Positions 24,387-33,258 of a stretch of 64,000 nucleotides of DNA are shown one piece after another. The DNA comes from Massilia endophytica (lineage in GTDB: Bacteria > Pseudomonadota > Gammaproteobacteria > Burkholderiales > Burkholderiaceae_D). A program made the translations under genes and the position numbers. The notes under the pieces were generated by a model, which was not told the DNA's origin, searched no databases, and saw only the letters and a list, made by a program, of their open reading frames with translations. Numbering within the stretch: position 1 is the first letter of the stretch; each line of letters starts with the position of its first letter. The DNA is taken from positions 1 through 64,000 of the forward strand of contig NZ_CP088952.1 in assembly GCF_021165955.1 (NCBI RefSeq), given 5' to 3'.

Positions 24387-26336
24387 ATGACGACGGAACT
24401 CCAGCCAATCGTGCCAAGCAAGCCAGACGACCGCCAGCAGCTCTCCCGGTACGAGCGGCGCTATGAGCTCCTGGTTGCCAGCATCAGCGACTACGCGATC
24501 TACATGCTCGATGTGGACGGCTACATCAACAGCTGGAATGCGGGCGCCGAGCGCTTCAAGGGTTATCTGGCGCCGGAAATCCTGGGCCACCATTTTTCCG
24601 AGTTCTACACGGAGGAGGAGCGCGCCAGCGGCAAGCCGCAGCGCGCGCTGGACATCGCGCGGCGCGACGGCCGCTTCGAGGGCGAGGGCTGGCGCGTGCG
24701 CAAGGACGGCAGCCGCTTCTGGGCCCACGTCGTCATCGATCCCATCCGCACGGGAAGCGGGGAGCTGATCGGCTTCGCCAAGATCACGCGCGACATCACG
24801 GACCGCCGCGCGGCCCAGGAAGCGCTGCGCGAGAGCGAGCAGCGTTTCCGCCTGCTGGTGCAGGGCGTGACGGACTACGCGATCTACATGCTCTCGCCGG
24901 AAGGCCTGATCACGAACTGGAACATCGGCGCACAGCGCATCAAGGGCTATACCCAGGATGAAGTGGTGGGCACCCACTTCCGCCGCTTCTTTACCGAGGA
25001 GGACCGCGAGAGCGGCTTCCCCGAACGCGCGCTCGAAACGGCCGCGCGCGAAGGCCGCTTCGAATCGGAGGGCTGGCGCGTGCGCAAGGATGGCACGCGC
25101 TTCTGGGCGCACGCGGTGCTGGACCGCATCCTGGACGACGACGGCAATCTCGTGGGCTTCGCCAAGATCACGCGCGACGTGACGGAGAAGCGCAAGGCCG
25201 ACGAGACCCTGGAGCAGGCGCGCAAGGCCCTGTTCCAGGCCCAGAAGATGGAGGCCGTGGGCCAGCTCACGGGCGGCGTCGCCCACGATTTCAACAATCT
25301 GCTGGCCGTTGTGTCCAGCGGCATCGACATTCTGAATGTGCAGTTGCAGAGCAGCGGCAACGCGGCCAGCGCCCGTGTGCTGGACAGCATGCGCCGTGCC
25401 GTCGAGCGCGGCGCGCTGCTGACGCAGCAGCTGCTGTCCTTCGCGCGCCAGCAGCCGCTGGCGGCGGAGGCCCACCAGCTCAACAATCTCATCACCGGCT
25501 TCGAGCCCGTGCTGCGCCGCGCCGCCGGGCCGATGGTTGCTTTCCGCATCAGCCTTGCGCCGCGCCTGGACGCCGTGATGGTGGACATGGCGCGCTTCGA
25601 GGCCGCCTTGCTCAACCTGGTGGTCAATGCGCGCGACGCCATGCCGGAGGGGGGCACCCTCACGCTGGAGACGCGGACGGTGGAGCTTGCCGCCAGCGAG
25701 GTGGGCGAACTGGGACAGGGCAAGTACGTGCGCGTATCGGTGCGCGACACCGGCACCGGCATGCCGCCCGAGGTGGCTGCGCGCGCGCTGGAGCCCTTCT
25801 TCACCACCAAGCCGACAGGCAAGGGCACGGGACTGGGCCTGAGCCAGGTCTACGGCTTCATCAAGCAGTCCGGAGGGGAGGTGCAGATCGAAACGGTGCC
25901 GGGGCAGGGCACGGAAATCCGCCTCTATCTGCCCGTGGCCGATGGGGTGGACGCGCAGGCGCTGGACGAAAGCCCGCGTTCCGAGCGCGTGCTGATCGTG
26001 GAGGACGACAGCCTGGTGCGCGACCTGGCCACCGAGCTGTTCCACGCCATGGGCTACGAGGTGCTGAGCGCCAGCGACGGTCCCGAGGCCCTGTCCATCC
26101 TGGAGCGCGATCCCGAAGTGGACGTGCTGTTCAGCGATGTGATGATGCCTAACGGAATGACCGGCATCGAGCTGGGGCGGGCCGTGCGCGAGCACTATCC
26201 GCAGATCAAGATCATTCTCGCCTCCGGCTACCCGCTGCCCGCCTTGCGCGAACAGCAGGGCCTGCAGGATTTCGTGATCCTGAGCAAACCCTATCGCCTC
26301 GCGGACCTGGCCCGGCATCTCAGGACGCCGGGCTGA
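24387..26336 (+). CDS. Hybrid sensor histidine kinase (PAS-PAS-HisKA-HATPase-REC)
   Basis: This 649-aa soluble kinase has two near-duplicate PAS domains (about 22-140 and 145-262). Both carry the ISDYAIYML or VTDYAIYML motif followed by the GEGWRVRKDG or SEGWRVRKDG block, pointing to internal duplication. HisKA has the phospho-acceptor His in LTGGVAHDFNNLL (about 300), and HATPase_c follows with the N box (VVNARDAMPEGG), GTGMPP and GTGLGLSQVYGF. A receiver domain (about 532-649) has Asp-Asp in VEDD and the phospho-Asp in FSDVMMP. No transmembrane helix is present, so it senses a cytoplasmic signal. Confidence 0.94.
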   Translation: MTTELQPIVPSKPDDRQQLSRYERRYELLVASISDYAIYMLDVDGYINSWNAGAERFKGYLAPEILGHHFSEFYTEEERASGKPQRALDIARRDGRFEGEGWRVRKDGSRFWAHVVIDPIRTGSGELIGFAKITRDITDRRAAQEALRESEQRFRLLVQGVTDYAIYMLSPEGLITNWNIGAQRIKGYTQDEVVGTHFRRFFTEEDRESGFPERALETAAREGRFESEGWRVRKDGTRFWAHAVLDRILDDDGNLVGFAKITRDVTEKRKADETLEQARKALFQAQKMEAVGQLTGGVAHDFNNLLAVVSSGIDILNVQLQSSGNAASARVLDSMRRAVERGALLTQQLLSFARQQPLAAEAHQLNNLITGFEPVLRRAAGPMVAFRISLAPRLDAVMVDMARFEAALLNLVVNARDAMPEGGTLTLETRTVELAASEVGELGQGKYVRVSVRDTGTGMPPEVAARALEPFFTTKPTGKGTGLGLSQVYGFIKQSGGEVQIETVPGQGTEIRLYLPVADGVDAQALDESPRSERVLIVEDDSLVRDLATELFHAMGYEVLSASDGPEALSILERDPEVDVLFSDVMMPNGMTGIELGRAVREHYPQIKIILASGYPLPALREQQGLQDFVILSKPYRLADLARHLRTPG

Positions 26337-26339
26337 CCC

Positions 26340-28595
26340 TCAGTTGCTGCCGTAGTGGGCTGCCTGCGCGGCGCCCGCATGCATGCCGCCGCGCTCCCTC
26401 GCTTCCGCCACTGCGCGCACGTAGCGTTCCAGCGCATCGTCCAGGGTGGGCATCAGGCGGCCGCGTTCGCTGCCCAGGGCCGAGAAGCGGGGCTGGGCAG
26501 CGGCCAGGTCCAGGGCCGTGGACGGCAATACCTGCAGCCGTGCATCGGACACCTCCGCCATCCCGCAGGCGCGCCGCGCCAGCTCGGCCCAGCTCACGGC
26601 ATCGCCGTTGCTCAGGTGCCAGATGCCTGACTCGGCGTCGATCAGCAGGTCCAGGCAGGTCTGCACCAGGTCCGGCACGTAGGTGGGCGACACCACCAGG
26701 TCTTCCGCGGCCGTGAAAGGCCGCCCTTCCGACAGGGCCTGCAGGGCCAGGGTCACGAAGTTGTGGCGATCCCAGGGACCGAAGAAGGCGCTGGTGCGCA
26801 CCATCAGCGCCTGCGGATTCACGGCCAGCACCCGGCGCTCCGCCTCGGCCTTGCTCTGGCCGTAGACATTGAGGGGGGATACGGGATCGCTCTCCACATA
26901 GGCGCTGCCCTTGCTGCCGTCGAACACGAGGTCGCTGGAGAAACTGAGAAGGCGCACATTGTGGCGGGCGCAGGCCACGGCCAGCACCACGGGGCCCTGG
27001 GCGTTTTCGCGCAGGCAGCGCTGGGCGTCCTGCTCGGCGTCGTGCACCCGCACATAACCGCCCGCGTTGATGATGGCCCAGGGGTGGTAGCGGCGGATGG
27101 CTGCCTCCACCGAGGCCGGATCGGCAATGTCCATCTCCTGCCGGGTGAGCACGTGCACGGCCAGCTGGCGCTCGGCGCAGATGCGGGCGAAGGCGCTGCC
27201 CAGGGTGCCCGTGGCGCCGCTGATCAGGATGGGCTGTACGGGATGCTGGGTGCTGCGCCGCTCGCCGGGCAGGGCGGCAATGCTGGTGCTGGTGGCCACG
27301 GGCGGACAGAGGAAGCGGCCAGGACGGCGCCACCAGCCCTGTCCCTGCAGCACGGGGTGCGAAGGCGGACGGCCCGAGGCCAGTTCGCGCATCAGGCCTA
27401 CCAGCGCCGTGGGACGGGGCTCGGGACCGCGCAGGTCGAAAGCGCCGCTTTCGTAATAGCCCTTGCACTCGGTGACCAGGCAGTTCCAGTCGAAGGAGCC
27501 GAGCAGGGACCACACGGTGACGGCGCGCATGTCCGCGCCGCTGCGCTGCACAGCCTGCGCCGCCTGCCACACTTCCATGAGCCAGCGCAGCTGGTCCTCG
27601 CGGTTGGCGTCGATGTGCGCCTCCGTCACCGCCAGCGGCAGGCCGTAGCGCTCCCACGCCTCCTGCAGCAGGGGGCCGACGCCCGGCGTGGGCGTGGCCA
27701 GGGCGCGCGCCGCCTCGATGTCGGCAAAGCCGTGCACGCCCACATACTGTTTCGGATAGCGCTCGCCCCGGTGGTCCAGCCAGCGCTCGCTGGTGATGTA
27801 ATAGTTCACGCCCACCACGTCGGGCGGGCAGGGGTTGTCGCGGAACCATTGCAGGGTCTCTGCATCGATGCCGCTGCGCATGAAGTAGTCCCACAGCGCG
27901 TGCTCCGGGCCCACCATGCCGCACAGGAGATCCCATGCCAGCCAGCGCCGCTCGTTGTAGAACTCCGCCCATTCGGCCATCTCGGGCGTGCTGTAGGTCT
28001 TGCCCAGGTCGTCCGTCTGCACCAGCTTGGCGTTCGGGTTGACCTCGCGGATGGCGCGCATGGACAGCACCACGCCCTTGCACTGGTTGACGAGGGCCTG
28101 CAGGAAGGACAGGTCGTCGCGCGCATGGGGATACCACAGGCCGTACAGGCAGGCGAAGCGGGCGGTGGTGCAGGGTTCGTTGACGGGGGTGTAGTACTCC
28201 ACCCAGGGGTAGCGGCGGGCAACGGCGCCCGCGTATTCGGCCAGGCCCTCGGCGAAGCCCGGGTCCACCAGGCTGGTATGGCGCGGGCCGCTGCCATGGT
28301 GGACCAGGCCGACGATGGGGGCGACGCCCAGGTCGCGCAGCGCCGGCAGGCGTTCATCGGGCCAGGACCAGTCCGCGTTTTCCAGTCCGTCCGGCGCCGT
28401 CAGCTCCCACAGCACCGGATAGCGCAGGGCCTTGATGCCGAGGGCGGCAAAGCGGTCCAGGTCGCTTAATCTGCCGCCGTGGCCGTTGTGCTCCATCTGG
28501 CTGAAGTAGCGGTCGCGCACGCGGTTGACGGTGGCTTCCAGGCCGCCCCAGAGTTCGATCGGCTGAGGTTGAGATCCATCGTTGATTACAGTCAT
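26340..28595 (-). CDS. Fusion of family 1-like glycoside hydrolase and RmlD-like sugar-nucleotide reductase
   Basis: This 751-aa two-domain enzyme has an N-terminal TIM barrel (about 10-400) of GH1/GH-A clan type, with acid/base Glu140 in PVNEP and nucleophile Glu325 in VTEAH. The C-terminal Rossmann domain (about 455-735) resembles dTDP-4-dehydrorhamnose reductase, with GATGTLG at 460-466 and the YxxxK pair Tyr578/Lys582. This looks like an intact fusion with no stop between the parts, not an artefact. The substrate is unknown; the joint roles suggest deoxy-sugar glycan metabolism. It has no signal peptide and stands alone. A three-base gap separates it from the convergent kinase. Confidence 0.87.
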   Translation of the reverse strand: MTVINDGSQPQPIELWGGLEATVNRVRDRYFSQMEHNGHGGRLSDLDRFAALGIKALRYPVLWELTAPDGLENADWSWPDERLPALRDLGVAPIVGLVHHGSGPRHTSLVDPGFAEGLAEYAGAVARRYPWVEYYTPVNEPCTTARFACLYGLWYPHARDDLSFLQALVNQCKGVVLSMRAIREVNPNAKLVQTDDLGKTYSTPEMAEWAEFYNERRWLAWDLLCGMVGPEHALWDYFMRSGIDAETLQWFRDNPCPPDVVGVNYYITSERWLDHRGERYPKQYVGVHGFADIEAARALATPTPGVGPLLQEAWERYGLPLAVTEAHIDANREDQLRWLMEVWQAAQAVQRSGADMRAVTVWSLLGSFDWNCLVTECKGYYESGAFDLRGPEPRPTALVGLMRELASGRPPSHPVLQGQGWWRRPGRFLCPPVATSTSIAALPGERRSTQHPVQPILISGATGTLGSAFARICAERQLAVHVLTRQEMDIADPASVEAAIRRYHPWAIINAGGYVRVHDAEQDAQRCLRENAQGPVVLAVACARHNVRLLSFSSDLVFDGSKGSAYVESDPVSPLNVYGQSKAEAERRVLAVNPQALMVRTSAFFGPWDRHNFVTLALQALSEGRPFTAAEDLVVSPTYVPDLVQTCLDLLIDAESGIWHLSNGDAVSWAELARRACGMAEVSDARLQVLPSTALDLAAAQPRFSALGSERGRLMPTLDDALERYVRAVAEARERGGMHAGAAQAAHYGSN

Positions 28596-28759
28596 ATCGG
28601 TTCTTGGCTAGTCGAACGAGCGGAAAGTATGAAGAAAAAGCCCGTGTTCTGTCGCAGCTTTGCCTGAGAGTATTGAACAGGCCGCCTGTGCAAGGCGTGC
28701 GCGGCAGGCGCGGGCGCTTCGGTAAACTGGCGCCCCTTGGCATGCAAGCGGGAGTACTG

Positions 28760-29866
28760 ATGAGGTATGTTTTCCTCGGCAATACGCTGCAGGAGTGGGG
28801 AGTAGCCCTCGCCGTTGCGCTGGGCGCGGCGGTGCTGATGTACGTGACCAAGTGCTTCGTGCTGCGCCGCCTGGAGGCGATCGCGCGCCGCACCCAGACG
28901 CGCGTGGACGACTGGTTCGCGCGCATCCTGCGCTCCACCTACGTGGTCTTCATGGTGGTGCTGGCCCTCTACCTGGGCAGCCTGCTGCTGGACCTGCCGA
29001 AAAAATACGGGGTCGGACTGTGGCGCATCGCCGTCACGGCCATGATGCTGCAGGGCGCGCTGTGGGGCGACGCGGCCGTGCGCAGCTGGCGCGCCCGCCT
29101 GCGCGCCAATGCGGACAGCACGGCGGGCGCCACCTCCGCCGCCATCATCGATTTCGTGCTGCGCCTTCTGGTCTGGGTGGTCTTCACCCTGATGATCCTG
29201 GACAATCTGGGCTTCAACATCACCACCCTTGTCGCCAGCCTGGGCATCGGCGGTATCGCGGTGGCGCTGGCGGTGCAGAACATTCTGGGCGATCTTCTGG
29301 CCTCTCTCTCCATCGTGCTGGACAAGCCCTTCGTGGTGGGAGATTTCATTATCGTCGGCGAGAACCTGGGCACGGTGGAATATATCGGCCTGAAGACCAC
29401 GCGCCTGCGCGGCCTGGGCGGAGACCAGATCATCTTCTCCAACGGCGACATCCTCAAGTCCCGCATCGGCAACCAGACGCGCATGGAAACGCGGCGCGCC
29501 GCCTTCGTGATCCGCGTGCGCTACGGCACCGACCCGGACAAGCTGGCCGCCATTCCCGACCTGGTGAAGGAGATCGTTCTCGCCAACGAGCGCACCGCAA
29601 ACTTCGAGCGCGCCCACCTGTTCCAGCTGGGTGAATGGTCGCTCAATTACGAGGTGGTGTACTGGATCAAGTCGCCGGATTACTTCGTGTTCATGGACAC
29701 CCAGCAGGCCATCTATCTGGCCCTGATCCGGGCTTTCCAGGAACGCGATATCGACTTCGCCATCCCCATGCGCATGATCGTGCGCGACCCGGACGACAAG
29801 GAAGGCGAGCTGCCTCCCTTCGACCGCCCCCAGCAGCGCGGCCTGCCGCCCGCGCAGACGCATTGA
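28760..29866 (+). CDS. MscS-family mechanosensitive ion channel
   Basis: This 368-aa inner-membrane protein has about five N-terminal helices. The MscS pore helix and beta domain start with LGIGGIAVALAVQNILGDLL, and the FVVGDFIIVGENLGTVEYIGLKTT signature follows. It should open under membrane tension to release osmolytes. The start is the ATG at 28760, preceded by GGGAG; an in-frame ATG at 28742 would add six residues without a better site. The upstream 164-base gap from the divergent GH1-RmlD gene shows no clear promoter. Confidence 0.93.
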   Translation: MRYVFLGNTLQEWGVALAVALGAAVLMYVTKCFVLRRLEAIARRTQTRVDDWFARILRSTYVVFMVVLALYLGSLLLDLPKKYGVGLWRIAVTAMMLQGALWGDAAVRSWRARLRANADSTAGATSAAIIDFVLRLLVWVVFTLMILDNLGFNITTLVASLGIGGIAVALAVQNILGDLLASLSIVLDKPFVVGDFIIVGENLGTVEYIGLKTTRLRGLGGDQIIFSNGDILKSRIGNQTRMETRRAAFVIRVRYGTDPDKLAAIPDLVKEIVLANERTANFERAHLFQLGEWSLNYEVVYWIKSPDYFVFMDTQQAIYLALIRAFQERDIDFAIPMRMIVRDPDDKEGELPPFDRPQQRGLPPAQTH

Positions 29867-29921
29867 TCCGTATCATCAGCTCCGCCCGCGTATCCTGTCC
29901 AATGGCCTGGAGGAGGCCGCC

Positions 29922-31454
29922 ATGGATACGCCATATTGCTTTGCCCGGAGGCGGGCAGCGGGTTTCAGCTTTGAAGGAAGCACCAGCTGCACGCTGGGCC
30001 AGCGCGTGGGCGATGCCGACGGCATATGGGCGTGGTGGAGCTGGGACGGCGCGCAGCTTACCGCGGCGAATGAGCGCTACGGCCTGTACCCGCTTTACTG
30101 CTACAGCGCGCCCGATGCGGTGGGGCTCTCGACCTCCATTCCCCGCCTGATCGCACTTGGCGCGGACACGGCCCTGGACTACGGCGCGCTGGCCGTCTTC
30201 CTGCGCCTCGGCTTCTTCATTGGCGACGACACGCCCTTCCGCCATATCCGCGCCGTGCCGCCTGCCGCCTCCCTGGGCTGGGACGGCACGCTGCGCCTGC
30301 ATTGCAGTGGCCGTGCCGCGCCGCGCCCCGCCGCCATGCGGCGCCATGCCGTGGTCGATGCCTACATCGATCTGTTCCGGCAGTCCATCGCGCGCCGCGC
30401 GCCGCAGGACAAGGAATGGATCATGCCCCTCAGCGGAGGGCGCGATTCGCGCCATATCCTGTTCGAGCTGCTGCGGCAGGGCCACCGCCCAGCGCTGTGC
30501 CTGACGACGGAGCATTTTCCGCCGCGCGGCGCGGAAGACGTGCGCGTCGCGGGCGTGCTGGCGCGGGAACTGGGCCTGTCCCACGTCGTGCTGCCCCAGC
30601 CCTCCTGCCGCTTCGAGGCGGAGCTGAGAAAGAACCTGCTCACGGGCTTCTGCTCCGACGAGCATGCGTGGTATCTGGCCGCGATGGACTACCTGAAGCG
30701 CCAGGGACGGCCGGTGTACGACGGCATCGGCGGCGACGTGCTGTCGGCGGGCCTGTTCGTTTCGCCGCGCAGCCTGGCGCTGTTCGGCTCCTGCGATCCC
30801 CACGCCATCGCCAACGGCCTGCTGGACGCGGACGAGGAGGCGCTGGCCGGCCTGCTGCCCGCCCAGCTGCTGCGCAGGATGAGCCGCGAGCTGGCGGTCG
30901 AACATCTGGGGGCGGAGGTGGCGCGGCATCTGGATGGGCCCAACCCCATTGCCTCCTTCTATTTCTGGAACCGCACCCGGCGCGAGATCGCGCTGGTTCC
31001 CTATGGCCTGCTGGGCGGCCTGCCGCAGGTGCACGCGCCCTATCTCGATCACGCCTTGTTCGACCTGCTGGCCAGCCTGCCCCTCGCCATGGTGGCGGAC
31101 CACACCCTGCACAGCGAGGCCATCGCCCGCGCCTATCCGGAATGGGCTCATCTGCCATACGAGAACAAGCAGGCCCTGTCCCCGAGCGCCGCGGCGCTGG
31201 ACGCGCGCTTCGCCCGGCGCCTGGCCCGTTCGCTGCTCGCGCGTCCTTCGCCGCTGGTGCGCGGCGGCTTCCTCTGGCCGCGCCTCCTGGGCTGCCTGGC
31301 CAGCGAACGCGTGGCCTCGGGATCCGGCTGGTATGCCAGCCTGGCGCTCTATCTCCACCAGCTTGGCGTGCAAACGCAAACGCCACCTGCGAAGGTGGCG
31401 TTGCGGGCGGAGCCGGGTGCGCTTACTTCTTCGCGCTCAGGCATTCCTTCATGA
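29922..31454 (+). CDS. Asparagine-synthase-like ATP-pyrophosphatase family protein
   Basis: This 510-aa protein has an AsnB-type C-terminal domain whose PP-loop SGGRDS (171-176) binds ATP, plus the YDGIGGDVLS block typical of this fold. The N-terminal part resembles a degenerate glutamine amidotransferase domain and lacks the catalytic Cys2, so it is unlikely to use glutamine directly. GGAGG precedes the start at 29922. The last roughly 25 residues run through the psiF terminator hairpin and into antisense psiF sequence, suggesting loss of an original stop. Substrate unknown; no lasso-peptide genes are nearby. Confidence 0.82.
   Translation: MDTPYCFARRRAAGFSFEGSTSCTLGQRVGDADGIWAWWSWDGAQLTAANERYGLYPLYCYSAPDAVGLSTSIPRLIALGADTALDYGALAVFLRLGFFIGDDTPFRHIRAVPPAASLGWDGTLRLHCSGRAAPRPAAMRRHAVVDAYIDLFRQSIARRAPQDKEWIMPLSGGRDSRHILFELLRQGHRPALCLTTEHFPPRGAEDVRVAGVLARELGLSHVVLPQPSCRFEAELRKNLLTGFCSDEHAWYLAAMDYLKRQGRPVYDGIGGDVLSAGLFVSPRSLALFGSCDPHAIANGLLDADEEALAGLLPAQLLRRMSRELAVEHLGAEVARHLDGPNPIASFYFWNRTRREIALVPYGLLGGLPQVHAPYLDHALFDLLASLPLAMVADHTLHSEAIARAYPEWAHLPYENKQALSPSAAALDARFARRLARSLLARPSPLVRGGFLWPRLLGCLASERVASGSGWYASLALYLHQLGVQTQTPPAKVALRAEPGALTSSRSGIPS
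31379..31402 (-). terminator. Hairpin terminator of psiF-like gene
   Basis: Stem AACGCCACCT/AGGTGGCGTT with loop GCGA lies 20 bases past the psiF-like stop on the minus strand and is followed by a T-rich stretch (TTTGCGTTTG). It is embedded in the 3' end of the convergent asparagine-synthase-like gene. Confidence 0.5.
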
Positions 31455-31716
31455 AGGCTTTGCGCTCGTCGCCTTTCTTGCCGGCGGCGTCCGCATTGCA
31501 CATCTTCATCTTGTCCTGCTGCGTGACCGGGGCTGCGGGCTTGGCGCTCAGGCACTCCTTCATGAAGGCCTTGCGTTCATCGCCTTTCTTGCCGGCGGCT
31601 TCGGCGTTGCAGGTGGCCATCTTGGACTGCTGCGAATTCTTGGCCGGCGCCTCGGGCGCGGCGTGAACGGCAGCGGTGAAACCGGCAATGGCGCACAGTA
31701 CGAACAGTTTTTTCAT
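31423..31716 (-). CDS. Small secreted PsiF-repeat protein
   Basis: This 97-aa exported protein has a signal peptide (to about residue 20, ending AHA) and two near-identical PsiF repeats: MATCNAEAAGKKGDERKAFM and MKMCNADAAGKKGDERKAFM, each followed by KECLSAK. Each repeat has a paired cysteine, so each probably forms a disulfide-stabilised helical hairpin. The start at 31716 lies two bases past the halogenase stop, with GGGGAAA as its binding site. It is therefore the last gene of the halogenase operon. E. coli psiF is phosphate-starvation induced; here the role is unknown. Confidence 0.87.
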   Translation of the reverse strand: MKKLFVLCAIAGFTAAVHAAPEAPAKNSQQSKMATCNAEAAGKKGDERKAFMKECLSAKPAAPVTQQDKMKMCNADAAGKKGDERKAFMKECLSAKK

Positions 31717-31717
31717 T

Positions 31718-33247
31718 TTATTTCCCCATATGAGCGGCCTCCATCGGCACGCCAGCATATTTTTCCACATAAGCCTGGTGGTAGGGAAGCTGCATGACGG
31801 TCTTGTGCACGGTTGCCTTGATTCCGTCCAGGAAGTGTGCCAGTTCCGCATCACCCATCAGGTCCGCCGTCTGGTGGTGCTGCAGGGGCATGATGCCCTG
31901 GCCCAGCATCACCTGGACCCAGGAGTTCTCGGCGAACAGCTCGTTCGGAATGCGGAAGACGCGGCCCGTTTCGCGGAACAGCTCAATGCGATGGCGCAGC
32001 GACTCCGGCACCTCCATGTCGCGGCAGGCGCGCCAGTAGGGCGAGTCCTGGCGGTTCGTCACCTTGTAGTGCAGGATGATGAAGTCTCGGATATGTTCGA
32101 TTTCGGCGTTGGCCTGCCTGTTGTATTCGTCGATATCGCTCTGGAAGATGCCGTTGGTGGGGAACATCTGCATCAGGCGGATGATGCCGCGCTGAATCAG
32201 GTGGATGCTGGTCGACTCGATGGGTTCCAGGAAGCCGGAGGCGAGGCCGATGGCGACGCAGTTCCTGCGCCAGGTTTCGCGCCGCTGGCCGGGCTTGAAC
32301 TTGATGACGCGCGGCTGGATCAGCGCCTCGCCTTCGATATTCGACAGCAGGGTGCGGACGGCCGAATCCTCGTCCTGATAGCGGCTGGAGAACACCAGCC
32401 CGTTGCCCACGCGGTGCTGCAGCGGAATGCGCCACTGCCAGCCGGATTCGCGCGCGATGGCGCGGGTGTAGGGCACGGCGTCGCCCACGGATGCGGTCTG
32501 CACTGCCACCGCGCTGTCGTTGAACAGCCAGTGCGACCAGTCCTGGTATTCCACGCCCAGGGTCTGCCCGATCAGCAGGCCGCGGAAACCCGTGCAGTCG
32601 ATGAACAGGTCGCCCTCGATCTCGGCGCCTGAATCGAGGCGCAGGGAGCGGATGTCGCCGCTGGCCGGATCGGTTTTCACTTCCGCGATCTTGCCTTCGA
32701 TGCGCTGGGCGCCGAAGCCCTCCGAGAAGGTACGCAGGAACTTCGCGTAGCGCGAGGCGTCCATGTGGTAGGCGTAGTTCAGGCCATTGCGCGGCAGGTG
32801 GGCGAAGCGGCGCTCCTGGGCGGCCTTCAGCTCCAGGCAGTAGTCGCCGTAGTCCGTGGCCAGGCGGCGCTCGCGGCCCTTGTGCCAGAAGTGCTGGAAG
32901 CCTGCGGTCCAGTGGTCCGTGCCGGTAAGGCCGAAGGAGTGAATATAGTCTTCGTTGACGTTGCGCCAGTTCTCGAAGCTGATGCCCAGCTTGAAGGTGG
33001 CCATGGTGGCGGCCATGAACTCCTGCTCGTTGAGCTCCAGCAGGTTGTGGAAGTTCATCAGCGTGGGAATGGTCGCTTCGCCCACGCCCACAGTGCCGAT
33101 TTCGTCCGACTCGATCAGCTTGATGTCCAGGATCTTGCCGAGGGTCTTGGACAGGCCCGCCGCCACCATCCAGCCGGCGGTGCCGCCGCCCGCGATGACG
33201 ACGCGGCGGATGGGGCGGCGTTCTGCGTTCGCATTCGTTTCTTGCAT
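31718..33247 (-). CDS. Tryptophan 7-halogenase-family flavoprotein (intact motifs)
   Basis: This 509-aa protein has the FAD-binding GGGTAGW (20-26), the catalytic-type Lys86 in FKLGISFENW and the halogenase motif WxWxIP as GWQWRIP (Trp270, Trp272, Pro275). The family includes true halogenases that make HOCl or HOBr from FADH2, and many uncharacterised members found with TonB receptors. The start at 33247 follows GGAGA. It lies 11 bases after the cupin gene and is cotranscribed with psiF. No flavin reductase partner is visible. The substrate is likely a surface or glycan-linked aromatic, but this is inference. Confidence 0.88.
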   Translation of the reverse strand: MQETNANAERRPIRRVVIAGGGTAGWMVAAGLSKTLGKILDIKLIESDEIGTVGVGEATIPTLMNFHNLLELNEQEFMAATMATFKLGISFENWRNVNEDYIHSFGLTGTDHWTAGFQHFWHKGRERRLATDYGDYCLELKAAQERRFAHLPRNGLNYAYHMDASRYAKFLRTFSEGFGAQRIEGKIAEVKTDPASGDIRSLRLDSGAEIEGDLFIDCTGFRGLLIGQTLGVEYQDWSHWLFNDSAVAVQTASVGDAVPYTRAIARESGWQWRIPLQHRVGNGLVFSSRYQDEDSAVRTLLSNIEGEALIQPRVIKFKPGQRRETWRRNCVAIGLASGFLEPIESTSIHLIQRGIIRLMQMFPTNGIFQSDIDEYNRQANAEIEHIRDFIILHYKVTNRQDSPYWRACRDMEVPESLRHRIELFRETGRVFRIPNELFAENSWVQVMLGQGIMPLQHHQTADLMGDAELAHFLDGIKATVHKTVMQLPYHQAYVEKYAGVPMEAAHMGK

Positions 33248-33258
33248 GAGGTCTCCTC

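Noticed and set aside
24033..26318. A 761-codon open frame antisense to the hybrid kinase
   Set aside because: It mirrors the kinase gene and has no motifs or ribosome binding site.
29922..31454. The asparagine-synthase-like gene as a lasso-peptide cyclase
   Set aside because: No precursor peptide, leader protease or transporter is adjacent.
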